Notes: generated from the letters alone by a model not told the origin. Shown: positions 40,385 to 49,073, counted from the stretch's first letter. The stretch: DNA of 64,000 nt from UBA4085 sp964556755 (GCA_964556755.1 CAZKXI010000002.1:124001-188000); one strand, 5' to 3'. A program made the numbers and translations.

Positions 40385-41161
40385 TCAAAAGCCCCCGCCA
40401 AGGGAGATGCCGAGCTTGAGGGCGGGGATGCCGGGCGCCGTCTCGCAGGTCCAAGGGATGGAATAGAAGAAGTTGTCGATGGTCAGCGGCTTGGCCGGGC
40501 TCCGGCCGTAATCGATGTGGAGCCCCAGGGTCAGGAGCCTCTTGTCGCCGGCGCGGAGGATGAAGTCGACGCCGCCCAGGAGGAAGAAGGACGCCGCGTT
40601 CACCCCCCAGATCTGGTCGCTGTAGAAGTCCGTCATGCCTTCGTTGAAGAAGCGGACGTTCCAGATATTCAGGCCGTAGGCCAGGCCGATCCACGGCTCG
40701 ATCCAGCGGTTGAGGGGATAGATGAACCGTCCCCCCAGGCGCAGCAGGAGGTTGTTGGAGCGGTAGAAGACGTCTTCCCAGAGGCCGAAGGCTCCGTAGT
40801 CGTCGAAATAGCCGCCCGTCAGGGCCTCGCCGGCCGCGCCGACCAGGAGCTGGGTCTTGTGGTAGGCGATCTCCGAAAAGATGTCGAAGTAGCGGTTGGT
40901 GCGGACGAACATCCACAGGCCGTAGGTGTTGCCCTGGCCCATGGACTCGCCGATCCGGGGCAGGGACGGGCTGGTCCAATCGAAGCCCTGGAACTTGTCG
41001 CTCCCGAAGTCGAAGCTGAAGCGCATCTCGACGGTGCTGCGGACGCTGCGGGGGCTCGTCAGCACGGGGGCGCCGGGGGTCTGGGCCGCCGCGGCGAGGC
41101 CGACGCCCGCGACGAGAAGGATGGCGAGGACCGCTCTCTGAAGCGCTGAAGACAGAGTCAT
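40385..41161 (-). CDS. outer-membrane beta-barrel protein
   Basis: 258 residues from ATG 41161, which has GGAGAGGAGA upstream. A signal peptide ends near AAAA-Q. The mature part alternates polar and hydrophobic residues with aromatic girdles (MRFSFDFGSDKFQGFDW, YFDIFSEIAYHKTQLL, LLLRLGGRFIYPLNRWIEP) and ends with LKLGISLGGGF, whose terminal Phe fits the barrel-insertion signal. The exact family is not recognisable; a barrel of roughly 10-12 strands is possible. Back-to-back promoters separate it from the lipoprotein gene at 41317. Confidence 0.75.
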   Translation of the reverse strand: MTLSSALQRAVLAILLVAGVGLAAAAQTPGAPVLTSPRSVRSTVEMRFSFDFGSDKFQGFDWTSPSLPRIGESMGQGNTYGLWMFVRTNRYFDIFSEIAYHKTQLLVGAAGEALTGGYFDDYGAFGLWEDVFYRSNNLLLRLGGRFIYPLNRWIEPWIGLAYGLNIWNVRFFNEGMTDFYSDQIWGVNAASFFLLGGVDFILRAGDKRLLTLGLHIDYGRSPAKPLTIDNFFYSIPWTCETAPGIPALKLGISLGGGF

Positions 41162-41219
41162 GGCGAGTCTCCTCTCCGGGGCCGCCCCCCCCCGGCCCGT
41201 CGTCCTTGGTGCGTCATAG

Positions 41220-41248
41220 ATTATAAAAAGCCGATCCCGCCGCGTCAA
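41220..41248 (-). promoter_or_regulatory. strong promoter for the barrel gene at 40385-41161
   Basis: On the minus strand TTGACG (41243-41248), 17-base spacer, consensus TATAAT (41220-41225). Confidence 0.7.
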
Positions 41249-41254
41249 TCCGTG

Positions 41255-41284
41255 TTGACTTTCCGCGCGGACCTTGCCTACAAT
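41255..41284 (+). promoter_or_regulatory. promoter for the lipoprotein gene at 41317
   Basis: TTGACT (41255-41260), 18-base spacer, TACAAT (41279-41284). Its -35 lies only 6 bases from the -35 of the opposite promoter, so the two polymerases would compete. Confidence 0.6.
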
Positions 41285-41316
41285 CCGAGCTGGCCGCGCG
41301 CCGAGAGGAGACGCCA

Positions 41317-42072
41317 ATGACTCGGAGAATGCTCGTCCTGCTGGGCTTGATCGCCCTGGCCGTCGGCTGCATGCCGCCGACCCAAAGCACCGTCGTCATC
41401 CAAGCCGACGATGACATCAGCATGAAGGCGTCCTGGGCCTCCTACATGGCCGCCCGCCCCAATCCCAAGATCGTCCTGCGGGTGCCCGGCTATACGAAGG
41501 AGATCACCCAGACCGAGATGAGCCAATATGAGTCCTTCTACAACTTCGTCGAGAAGCGGCTCCTGCAGGCCCAATTCACGGTCCGCGACCGCTCGCTGCT
41601 CAACGAGGTCCTGACCCGGGCCGGCGCCAACCTCAGCTACATGGAGATCCGCGACAAGGTCGACACCGACATCATGCTGGAGATCGTCTCCTACAAGGCG
41701 GGCCTGGTGTCCGCCATGCAGTTCGTCGACGGGTCGACCGCCCCGCCCACGCCGACGACGATACAGGGCGTCGCCCTGGAGGGGAGGGTCATCATGGTCG
41801 AGACCGGCGAGGTCGTGGGCATGTTCACGCTCAAGGAGATCCACCCCTACCCCGACGCCTACATCCTGACGTCGACCGATCCGGCCCAGCAGGCGGCCCT
41901 TCAGGCCCTGACGCCCCAGCAGCGCCAGACGCTGTCGACGCAGCTGCAATCGGGGTCCGAGCAGATGTGGAACGCCTTGGCCAGGAAGCTGGTCGAAGTC
42001 CTCAAGGGCAATCCCGTCCAACCCTCGCGTCTGACCAAGACGCTGACCACTTATCGGTCCAGCGACTGGTAA
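41317..42072 (+). CDS. lipoprotein, possibly with a CsgG/LpoB-like fold
   Basis: 251 residues. The leader MTRRMLVLLGLIALAVGC gives a lipobox with Cys18. The mature segment FYNFVEKRLLQAQFTVRDRS with LLNEVLTRAG and later DIMLEIVSYKA resembles the pattern (amphipathic helix, then FxVxDRxxLxxxL) of CsgG/LpoB-type proteins. This is a weak, motif-level likeness. The C-terminal helix EQMWNALARKLVEVL is unassigned. GAGAGGAGA precedes the ATG. It lies between two barrel genes read on the other strand. Confidence 0.7.
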   Translation: MTRRMLVLLGLIALAVGCMPPTQSTVVIQADDDISMKASWASYMAARPNPKIVLRVPGYTKEITQTEMSQYESFYNFVEKRLLQAQFTVRDRSLLNEVLTRAGANLSYMEIRDKVDTDIMLEIVSYKAGLVSAMQFVDGSTAPPTPTTIQGVALEGRVIMVETGEVVGMFTLKEIHPYPDAYILTSTDPAQQAALQALTPQQRQTLSTQLQSGSEQMWNALARKLVEVLKGNPVQPSRLTKTLTTYRSSDW

Positions 42073-42096
42073 GCCGGGCCCTCCGCGGGCGGTCCC

Positions 42097-42804
42097 TCAG
42101 TAGACGATCTGCAGGCCGACGGCGTAGTGGATGCGCCCGGCCGCCAGTCCGGAGCCGTCGATGCTGACGATGCTCCAGGTCTCGCCGATGGCTCCCTTGA
42201 CGTTGCGGTAATCCATCGAGTCGACGCTGCCCTCGGCGAAGAAGGAGAAGCAGGGCGCGATCCACAGCGACAGGCCCAGTCCGAGCTCCAGCCCACCGCC
42301 GATAAAGACCGCGTCTCCCGCCTCCCCCTCGGCCGGCAGAGCCCCGTCGGCAACCCGCAGCCGGGAATAGACCAGGCCGCCCCGGATGTAGGGCTGGACG
42401 AATCCTTCCGTGTAGGCGTAGCGCAGGCTCAGGGACCAGTTGGCGGCCCGGGCCTCGGGTTGGACTTCCCAGAATGTCGCGGCCGGCTTGGCTTGGGAGA
42501 AGCGGACCTCGACCGAGAAGCGGTCGCGGCCGCCCCGGCCCGTGCCCGCGCCGACGCAGAAGCCGAGGGCTTGGGCCGAGCCGAAGGAGGGGATGATGAA
42601 GGCCTCGCTCTCCTCGGGGACGAGCAGCGAGATGCCGTCGAAGTCGGTCTTGCTGAGGGCAAACCGGGTCGTATAGACGCCGACGTAGAAGCCGTACTTC
42701 TTGCGCTGCGGGACGGAGTCCTGGGCCGCAGCCGGGAGCGCCGCCGCGACGACAGCCAGGAGGAGGCCGGCGGTCACCACGATTCGGAAGGGACGCTTGG
42801 TCAT
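42097..42804 (-). CDS. outer-membrane beta-barrel protein (OmpA-like/opacity type)
   Basis: 235 residues from ATG 42804; the frame extends to a GTG at 42819. A signal peptide ends at LPAAAQ. The mature protein has alternating strands (KYGFYVGVYTTRFALS, RFSVEVRFSQAKPAATFW, WSLSLRYAYTEGFVQPYIRG, IGGGLELGLGLSLWIAPCFSF) and ends HYAVGLQIVY with a terminal aromatic residue. This fits a small 8-stranded porin-fold protein. Specific role unknown. It has its own promoter and converges on the lipoprotein gene with 24 bases between stops. Confidence 0.72.
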   Translation of the reverse strand: MTKRPFRIVVTAGLLLAVVAAALPAAAQDSVPQRKKYGFYVGVYTTRFALSKTDFDGISLLVPEESEAFIIPSFGSAQALGFCVGAGTGRGGRDRFSVEVRFSQAKPAATFWEVQPEARAANWSLSLRYAYTEGFVQPYIRGGLVYSRLRVADGALPAEGEAGDAVFIGGGLELGLGLSLWIAPCFSFFAEGSVDSMDYRNVKGAIGETWSIVSIDGSGLAAGRIHYAVGLQIVY

Positions 42805-42864
42805 GGAAAGCCTCGTCACGGGCCCGGGGAAGCCTTCTCCCGAGCCCTGGGGATTGGAGCGCGG

Positions 42865-42893
42865 ATCGTAACCCAGCCCGCTTCGACTGTCAA
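42865..42893 (-). promoter_or_regulatory. promoter for the barrel gene at 42097-42804
   Basis: On the minus strand consensus TTGACA (42888-42893), 17-base spacer, TACGAT (42865-42870). Confidence 0.55.
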
Positions 42894-42916
42894 TAAGCCC
42901 GTCTTTCGTCTATACT
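42888..42916 (+). promoter_or_regulatory. possible promoter for the second lepB
   Basis: A good -10 (TATACT, 42911-42916) 17 bases after TGTCAA (42888-42893). That poor -35 is the complement of the opposite promoter's TTGACA, so the two promoters share DNA. Confidence 0.4.
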
Positions 42917-42943
42917 CAGGATCCGACCCTGGCGTTTCATCCC

Positions 42944-43681
42944 ATGAACGGCTCCCTCCTTCCTCTGCCTCGGCTCGGGCGGCCCTCCCGCCCGCCCCTC
43001 CGGGCCGTCTCTCTTCCGCGGGCCGCGGCCGGGACGGCCGTCCGGCTGGCCCTCCTGGTCTTCTTCGTCACGACGTTCTGCGTCCAAGCCTTCCGCATCA
43101 CCTCGGGATCTCTCGAGCCGACCCTCCTCGTCGGCGACTTCGTCCTGGTGAACAAGATGATCTACGACAATGGCGGCCCCGGCCTGGACCGGGCCCTCCT
43201 CCCCAGCCGCCCGGTCCGGCGGGGGGATCTGGTCGTCTTCAAGGACCCCCGCGATCCCGGCAAGGATCTGGTCAAGCGCGTCATCGGCCTGCCGGGAGAG
43301 CGCCTGGAGATCGTCAACAAGGCGGTCCTGATCAACGACATCCCCCTGGCCGAGCCCTATGTCCGCCACGTCGATCCCTTCATCTTCACCCGGGCCAATC
43401 CGGTCAGCCGCGTCCTCATCCGCCGCGACAACTTCGGGCCCGAGATCGTGCCGCTCGGCCGGGTCTTTGTCATGGGCGACAACAGGGACGACAGCGACGA
43501 CAGCCGCTTCTGGGGGGCGGTGCCGCTGGCCGGCCTCAAGGGCCGGCCGTGGCTGGTCTACTTCTCCTACGAGGTGGCCCGGGACGCGGAGCGCAAGACG
43601 GCGGCCACCGGCCGCCTGCGCAACGCGGGGACGCCCTTTCCGGAATTCCGCTGGGGCCGCGTCCTGACCGTCGCGCGCTGA
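42944..43681 (+). CDS. lepB: second signal peptidase I
   Basis: 245 residues. Arg/Pro-rich cytoplasmic start, transmembrane helix about 31-50, catalytic Ser56 in ITSGSLEPTLL (Leu where the first copy and most SPases have Met), Lys111 in LVKRVIGLPGERLEI, and box MGDNRDDSDDSRFWG. It keeps the whole catalytic dyad, so is likely active, perhaps with a different substrate range from the copy at 2672-3403. It lies upstream of the PTS genes on the same strand, but these have their own promoter. Confidence 0.94.
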   Translation: MNGSLLPLPRLGRPSRPPLRAVSLPRAAAGTAVRLALLVFFVTTFCVQAFRITSGSLEPTLLVGDFVLVNKMIYDNGGPGLDRALLPSRPVRRGDLVVFKDPRDPGKDLVKRVIGLPGERLEIVNKAVLINDIPLAEPYVRHVDPFIFTRANPVSRVLIRRDNFGPEIVPLGRVFVMGDNRDDSDDSRFWGAVPLAGLKGRPWLVYFSYEVARDAERKTAATGRLRNAGTPFPEFRWGRVLTVAR

Positions 43682-43697
43682 GACGGCCGGCCGCCGA

Positions 43698-43726
43698 TTG
43701 TCAAAGGGCGGCCAAAGCGTTAGAAT
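43698..43726 (+). promoter_or_regulatory. promoter for the PTS operon
   Basis: TTGTCA (43698-43703), 17-base spacer, TAGAAT (43721-43726). The box ends 13 bases before the IIC ATG, leaving a leader of only about 6-7 bases. Confidence 0.6.
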
Positions 43727-43739
43727 CCCGGGGCGCACC

Positions 43740-44768
43740 ATGAAGACGAGCCGATTCAAGAAATACCTCCTGTCCGGCGTCTCCTACGCCATCCCCTTCG
43801 TGGCCAGCGGCGGCATCCTCATCGCCCTGTCCATCGCCTTCGCCCCGATGACGGCCAAGGGGCCCGACTTCACCCAGGTCCCCTTCCTCAAGCTGATCAA
43901 CGACATCGGCACGGCCGCCTTCGCCTTTCTGGTCCCGGTCCTGTCGGGCTATATCGCCTTCGGCATCGCCGACCGGCCCGGGCTGGTGCCCGGCTTCGTC
44001 GGCGGCTACATCGCCAGCCAGGTGGGGGCCGGGTTCCTGGGAGGGCTCGTCTCCGGACTCCTGGCCGGCTTTCTGGTCTGGGGCATCAAGAAGCTCAAGC
44101 CGCCTCGCTACCTGCGGCCGGTCATGCCCATCCTCGTCATCCCGGTGCTGTCCTCGCTGGCGGTCGGCTTCGTCATGTTCCGCCTCATCGGAGCCCCCAT
44201 CAGCCAGGTCATGGCCGTGATCTCGGGCTGGCTGGAGTCCCTCAGCTCGGGCAACCAAGTCCTGCTGGGCGTCATCCTGGGCTCCATGATCGCCTTCGAT
44301 ATGGGCGGCCCGGTCAACAAGGTGGCCTTCTTCTTCGGCGCGGCCATGATCCAGCGGGGCAACTTCGCGGTCATGGGGGCCTGCGCCGCGGCCATCTGCA
44401 TCCCGCCCCTCGGCCTGGGCCTGGCCACCGTCCTCAACCGAAGGCTGTGGTCGGAGGAGGAGCGGGAGGCCGGGCTGGCCGCCCTGGCCATGGGCGCCAT
44501 CGGCATCACCGAGGGGGCCATTCCCTTCGCCGCGGCCGAGCCGCTGCGGGTCATCCCGGTGATCATGGCCGGCTCCAGCCTGGGGGCCGTCATCGCCATG
44601 CTCGGCGGCGTCGGCGATCACGCCCCCCACGGCGGGCCGATCGTGCTTCCCGTCGTCGACAATCGGCCGGTCTTCATCCTGGCCATCGCCGCCGGAGCCG
44701 GGCTCGTCGCCCTTCTCAGCAACATCCTTCGCCGGCGCGCCAAGAAGGGCGCCGAAGCCGCCGCCTAA
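43740..44768 (+). CDS. PTS fructose-type transporter subunit IIC
   Basis: 342 residues from ATG 43740. About nine hydrophobic helices. The signature motifs of fructose-family IIC proteins are present: FKKYLLSGVSYAIPFVASGG, FDMGGPVNKVAFFF, AIGITEGAIPFAAAEPLRVIP, and GGVGDHAPHGGPIVLP. IIC carries the sugar across the membrane while IIB phosphorylates it. Here IIC is a separate chain rather than fused to IIB or IIA. IIB follows 9 bases later. The sugar could be fructose, mannose-type or another; no kinase gene such as fruK adjoins. Confidence 0.93.
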   Translation: MKTSRFKKYLLSGVSYAIPFVASGGILIALSIAFAPMTAKGPDFTQVPFLKLINDIGTAAFAFLVPVLSGYIAFGIADRPGLVPGFVGGYIASQVGAGFLGGLVSGLLAGFLVWGIKKLKPPRYLRPVMPILVIPVLSSLAVGFVMFRLIGAPISQVMAVISGWLESLSSGNQVLLGVILGSMIAFDMGGPVNKVAFFFGAAMIQRGNFAVMGACAAAICIPPLGLGLATVLNRRLWSEEEREAGLAALAMGAIGITEGAIPFAAAEPLRVIPVIMAGSSLGAVIAMLGGVGDHAPHGGPIVLPVVDNRPVFILAIAAGAGLVALLSNILRRRAKKGAEAAA

Positions 44769-44777
44769 GGAGCCGCC

Positions 44778-45089
44778 ATGAAGCTCGTCGCCGTCACCGC
44801 CTGCCCGACCGGCATCGCCCATACCTACATGGCCGCCGAGCGGCTGGAGAAGGCCGGCCGCAAGATGGGCCTGGGAATCAAGGTCGAGACCCAGGGCGCC
44901 ATGGGCATCGAGAACGAGCTGACCGCCGGCGACATCGCCGCGGCCGACGCGGTCGTCTTCGCCGTCGGAATCCCCGTCCTCAAGCTGGACCGGTTCGCCG
45001 GCAAGAGGACCTTCGAGATTCCCGTTCAGGAGGCCATCAAGAGCGCCGAGGGCGTCCTGAACCGGATCAAGGCCGAGCTTGGACTCTGA
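44778..45089 (+). CDS. PTS fructose-type subunit IIB
   Basis: 103 residues. The phosphorylated Cys9 lies in VTACPTGIAHTYMAAE, the hallmark of fructose-family IIB. ETQGAMGIENELT and the IPVLKLDRF region complete the domain. AAGGAG lies just before the ATG. It overlaps the next gene by 11 bases, which starts with TTG inside the IIB C-terminal codons. Confidence 0.94.
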   Translation: MKLVAVTACPTGIAHTYMAAERLEKAGRKMGLGIKVETQGAMGIENELTAGDIAAADAVVFAVGIPVLKLDRFAGKRTFEIPVQEAIKSAEGVLNRIKAELGL

Positions 45090-47598
45090 CCTGCGCTTCC
45101 GCTTCCCTCTGCCCCAGGGCCTGCACGCCCGGCCGGCCTCGCGCATCCAGGAGACGGCCGCCGCCTTCGCCTCGGAGATTCTCTGGGACAATCTGAGGAC
45201 CGGGGGCGCCGCCGACGCCAAGAGCGTCCTGGCCCTCATCGGCTCCGACACGCTCTTTGAGGATCCCTGCCTCCTCCGCCTCACCGGCCCCGACGCGGCC
45301 GACGCGGCCGAAGCCCTGCGCCGGCTCATCCTCGAGGAGCTTCCGCGCGACGAGGCGGCGGCGGAGCAGGCTCCTCCCCCGCCCGGTCCGCCCCTGCCCT
45401 GGATCCTGACCCGGGGGGATAGGGCCCGCTTCATCGGCCAAGCCGCCAGCCCGGGCATCGTCATCGGGCCGGCTCACGTCCACGACCCGGAGGCGGAGCC
45501 GGAACGGAAGCCGGGTCGGATCGAACCGGGCCGGGCCGCGGACGAGAGGGCCCGCTTCGCCGCGGCGGTGCGGGAGCAGGCCGAGGCCCTCGGCCGCCGG
45601 CGGGATGCCGCGGGCGAGGCGACCGCACGGGCCATTCTCGGCGCCCACCTGGCCATTCTCAACGACCGCGGCTTCGCGGCCGAAGTCGGGAGGCTCATCT
45701 CCGGGGAGCTCATGGACGCGGCGTCGGCCGCGAGGGCGGCGGGGCGCTTGTTCCGGGAGCGCTTGGGGGCCGGGCGCAGCCGCTACCTGCGCGAGCGGAT
45801 GGCCGACATCGCCGACGTGGCGACCGGCCTGGCCGCCCGCCTGGAAGGCAAGGCGGGAGGCGAATCGAGGCTCGATCTGGCCGTCCCGTCCATTCTGGTC
45901 GCCGACGACCTCGCTCCCTCGGAATTCCTGGCTCTCGATCCTTCCCGCCTGCTCGGCCTGGCCCTGGAGAGCGCCGGGATGACGTCCCACACTCTCATTC
46001 TGGCCCGGGCCCGGGGCGTTCCGGCGGCCATCGGCTGTCCGGGGCTCGTCCGCCGGCTCAGGACCGGGGAAGAGATCGTCCTGGACGGGACGAGGGGCCT
46101 GATCGTCCCCTCCCCGAGTGAAGACGTGCGCCGCTACTTCGCCCGAGAGGCCGAAGCCGAGGCGGCGGCCGCGGCCCGGCGCTCGGCTTGGGCCGCGCTC
46201 CCCGGCCGGACCGCGGACGGACGGAGGGTGGATATCGCCGCCAACATCGGGCACCCCGACGAGATGGCCGGGGCTTGGGCCCAGGGGGCCGAAGGAGTCG
46301 GGCTGTTCCGGACCGAGATGATCCTGCTGGGGCGGACCGAGGAGCCGGGGGAAGAGGACCAGTACGCCCTCTACGCTCGCGCCGCCCGGGAGGCGGGGGG
46401 GCGCCCCGTGATCATCCGGACCTTCGATATCGGAGGCGACAAGCCGCTCCCCTTCCTGGCCCTGCCGGCGGAGCGCAATCCCTTCCTCGGCTTCCGCGGC
46501 GTCCGGATCTACGAGCGCTTTGCCGGGCTCATACGGACCCAAGTCCGGGCCCTGCTGAGGGCCGCCGTCCACGGCCCGCTCAAGATCATGGTCCCGATGG
46601 TCGCCGCCCTGGACGAGATCGTCCGGTTCAAGGCTTTGGTCCGGTCCGCGGCCGGCGAGCTGGCCGCGGAAGGCATCCCCCACCGGGCGGACGTCGAAGT
46701 CGGGATGATGGTCGAGGTCCCCGCCGCCGCCTTCCTCATCGACCGCTTCGCGGCCGAGGTCGACTTCTTCAGCGTCGGCAGCAACGACCTCCTCCAATAC
46801 GCCTTCGCCGCCGATCGCGGCCATCCCGATGTCCGCGCGCTCAACCGCCCGCTCGATCCGGCCTTCCTGCGCCTTCTGGACCTCATCGTCCGCTCGGCCC
46901 AGGCGGCCGGGAAGTGGATCGGCCTGTGCGGGGAGATGGCCGGCGCGGCCCGCAGCCTGCCGATCCTCGTCGGATTGGGCTTCGACGAGCTGAGCATGTC
47001 CGCCCCGCGCATCCCGGCCCTCAAGGCCGGCCTCTCGCGGCTGCGGCAGACGGACGCCCGGGCCTTGGCCGAAGCGGCCCTGGCCGCGGCCCGACCGGAG
47101 GACGTCGAAGCCGCCTTGGACGCCTTCCACGGGGCCGCTTCGCCGTCCGATCTGACCGAGCCGGCCTTGATCGGCCTCGGCGACGACAGCCGGTCCAAGG
47201 ACGAAGCCCTGCAGCGGCTGGCCGCCCTGATGGAGGCCGCGGAGCGAGTCGAGCGGCGGGCGGACATGGAGGAGGCTCTGCGGCGGCGCGAGGCGACCTT
47301 CTCCACCAGCATCGGCTTCGGCGTCGCCATCCCCCATGGCCAGAGCGCCGCCGTCCGCGCCCCGAGCCTGGCTCTTCTCCGCTTCCGGGAGCCTTTCCTT
47401 TGGAATCCGGACGACGAAGAGCCGGTCGATCTGGCGGTCATGCTGGCCATCCCGGCCGGCCGGGCGGCCCAGGACCACTTGAAGCTCTTGGCCAGGCTCT
47501 CGCGCCGCCTGGTCCACGAGGATTTTAGGGACGCGCTGCGGGCGGCCGCCGATGCCGGCGCCGCCATCCGGCTGATCCGGGAGGCCGTCTCTCCATGA
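45079..47598 (+). CDS. PTS multiphosphoryl protein HPr-EI-IIA
   Basis: 839 residues, TTG start overlapping IIB. HPr (about 1-90) has His16 in QGLHARPAS. EI follows (about 118-690) with phospho-His304 in SAGMTSHTLILARARG, VGLFRTEMILL, RTFDIGGDKPLPF and active Cys617 in WIGLCGEMAG. IIA of the fructose type ends the chain (about 700-839) with His753 in GVAIPHGQS. So one chain relays phosphate from PEP to IIB, making this a self-contained PTS. The order HPr-EI-IIA is one of several known in FPr-type proteins. The stop overlaps the downstream hydrolase as ATGA. Confidence 0.94.
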   Translation: MDSDLRFRFPLPQGLHARPASRIQETAAAFASEILWDNLRTGGAADAKSVLALIGSDTLFEDPCLLRLTGPDAADAAEALRRLILEELPRDEAAAEQAPPPPGPPLPWILTRGDRARFIGQAASPGIVIGPAHVHDPEAEPERKPGRIEPGRAADERARFAAAVREQAEALGRRRDAAGEATARAILGAHLAILNDRGFAAEVGRLISGELMDAASAARAAGRLFRERLGAGRSRYLRERMADIADVATGLAARLEGKAGGESRLDLAVPSILVADDLAPSEFLALDPSRLLGLALESAGMTSHTLILARARGVPAAIGCPGLVRRLRTGEEIVLDGTRGLIVPSPSEDVRRYFAREAEAEAAAAARRSAWAALPGRTADGRRVDIAANIGHPDEMAGAWAQGAEGVGLFRTEMILLGRTEEPGEEDQYALYARAAREAGGRPVIIRTFDIGGDKPLPFLALPAERNPFLGFRGVRIYERFAGLIRTQVRALLRAAVHGPLKIMVPMVAALDEIVRFKALVRSAAGELAAEGIPHRADVEVGMMVEVPAAAFLIDRFAAEVDFFSVGSNDLLQYAFAADRGHPDVRALNRPLDPAFLRLLDLIVRSAQAAGKWIGLCGEMAGAARSLPILVGLGFDELSMSAPRIPALKAGLSRLRQTDARALAEAALAAARPEDVEAALDAFHGAASPSDLTEPALIGLGDDSRSKDEALQRLAALMEAAERVERRADMEEALRRREATFSTSIGFGVAIPHGQSAAVRAPSLALLRFREPFLWNPDDEEPVDLAVMLAIPAGRAAQDHLKLLARLSRRLVHEDFRDALRAAADAGAAIRLIREAVSP

Positions 47599-49064
47599 GC
47601 CCCGGGCCGGCCCCCGGACGGGCCGCACTCCTTCTTCTCCTGGCCGCTTGGATGGCGGGCTCCGCGGCGGCCGCCGCCCAAGTCGACGCTCCGCTCGATC
47701 CCAAGGCCGATGCGGAGTTCTTCCGCAGTCTGCCCGTCTATAGGGTCCGACTGCCCGAAGATCCCCCGGAGAACGCCTTCGAGGCGGCTTTCCGGGTGGC
47801 CGGGGCCGAGCATGGCCGGACCGTTGTCCTCTTGCACGGGTTGAGCTCGACATCGGCCGTCTTCGGGGCCCTGGCCCGCGAGCTGGCCGGGGATTTCCGG
47901 GTCATTCTGGTCGATCTTCCCGGCTATGGCGACTCCTTCACGCCCAAGCCGATCTCCTACGACTACGAGCGCATGACGGCCCGCCTGCGGACCATCCTGC
48001 GGGCGGCGGACGCCTTGGAAGGGGCTCTCCTGGTGGGTCACTCGACCGGCGGCGCGCTGGCCTGGCATCTCGACCTGGAGCCGGAATGCCATCCGGCCGG
48101 GCTGGTGCTCATCGACGCCGTCACGGTGCCCTTCAAGCTCGCGCCCGTCATCGATATCGCCTTCCGCATGGCCGGGGGATTCGTCACCGCCGGCCCCATC
48201 TTCAACCTGATCGGCAACCCGATCCTGATGGGGCTCATCTCGCGCGGCTCTTCGGCCGACATCACCCGCAAGCTGCCGCCGATAAGGGACGACCAAGAGC
48301 CCATGTTCACGACTCCCGCCCGCCTGCGGGTGAACCATCAGTGGGTGGACCAGATGCTGGCCGAGGAGGTAGTCGCCGCTTGGGCGCCGCGCTTGGCGGA
48401 TGTCGATTCCCCCACCCTCCTCGTCTGGGGAGCCGAGGACGGCGTCCTGCGCCCCGAGGTCATGACTCGGGCCCAAGCCTTGATCCCGGGAGCCAGGGCC
48501 GTCGTCATCGAGGAGGCCGGGCACTCCCCCATGCGATCCCATCCCGGTCCGGTGGCGGAGGTCATCCGCGGGTTCGCCGCCGGGCTGCCGTTTCCCGCCC
48601 GGCCCCGGTCCCTGGCCCCCGAGGCCGCCCCGGCCGATCCGGCGGCCTTGGCCGCGCTCCGGCCCGAGTCGGCCGGCCGCATGATCCACTTCACGCTCTC
48701 CCTGACCGGTGTCGCAGGCAGCGCCCTGCTCGATGCGGCCACGGTTCGATTGAAGTGGGGCTATTACTCGCCCGGCATCCCCAGCCAATCGGGGAGCGCG
48801 GGCCTGTTCCTCGAAGCCCGCGGATCGCAGGAGCATCCCTCGCTGACGACCGGCGGACAGCTGGAGCTGGTCTGGGAGAAGTGGGGCGGCCTGCGGATCG
48901 AGGCCGGCTGGGAGGTCGCCGGGCGGGGCCACCCATCCCTTCTGCGCATCGGCTATGTGCCGTCCTGTGCCCCCCGGATCTGCCTGGGAGCGCTGTGGCG
49001 CGGCGTCGGCGCCAAGCCGGCCTTCTTCGTCACCTTCGAGCTCGAGCCGAAGCTGTACCGCTGA
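47595..49064 (+). CDS. secreted alpha/beta hydrolase with C-terminal beta-rich domain
   Basis: 489 residues with a signal peptide (about 1-28). The hydrolase core spans about 60-335: oxyanion HG motif VVLLHGLSSTSAVF, nucleophile Ser150 in LLVGHSTGGALAW, acid in LLVWGAEDGVL, and His in EEAGHSPMRSHP. About 150 residues follow that are not part of a usual alpha/beta hydrolase (IHFTLSLTGVAGSALLDAAT ... LELVWEKWGGLRIEAGWEV ... FFVTFELEPKLYR), with amphipathic strand character. It overlaps the PTS gene by 4 bases, so is co-translated with it. The substrate is unknown; a periplasmic esterase is the broad guess. Confidence 0.82.
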   Translation: MSPGPAPGRAALLLLLAAWMAGSAAAAAQVDAPLDPKADAEFFRSLPVYRVRLPEDPPENAFEAAFRVAGAEHGRTVVLLHGLSSTSAVFGALARELAGDFRVILVDLPGYGDSFTPKPISYDYERMTARLRTILRAADALEGALLVGHSTGGALAWHLDLEPECHPAGLVLIDAVTVPFKLAPVIDIAFRMAGGFVTAGPIFNLIGNPILMGLISRGSSADITRKLPPIRDDQEPMFTTPARLRVNHQWVDQMLAEEVVAAWAPRLADVDSPTLLVWGAEDGVLRPEVMTRAQALIPGARAVVIEEAGHSPMRSHPGPVAEVIRGFAAGLPFPARPRSLAPEAAPADPAALAALRPESAGRMIHFTLSLTGVAGSALLDAATVRLKWGYYSPGIPSQSGSAGLFLEARGSQEHPSLTTGGQLELVWEKWGGLRIEAGWEVAGRGHPSLLRIGYVPSCAPRICLGALWRGVGAKPAFFVTFELEPKLYR

Positions 49065-49073
49065 GCGGGGCGG

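Noticed and set aside
45067..47853. A 928-codon minus-strand frame opposite the PTS HPr-EI-IIA gene
   Set aside because: The plus-strand protein has all expected active-site motifs; the opposite frame is a GC-driven shadow.
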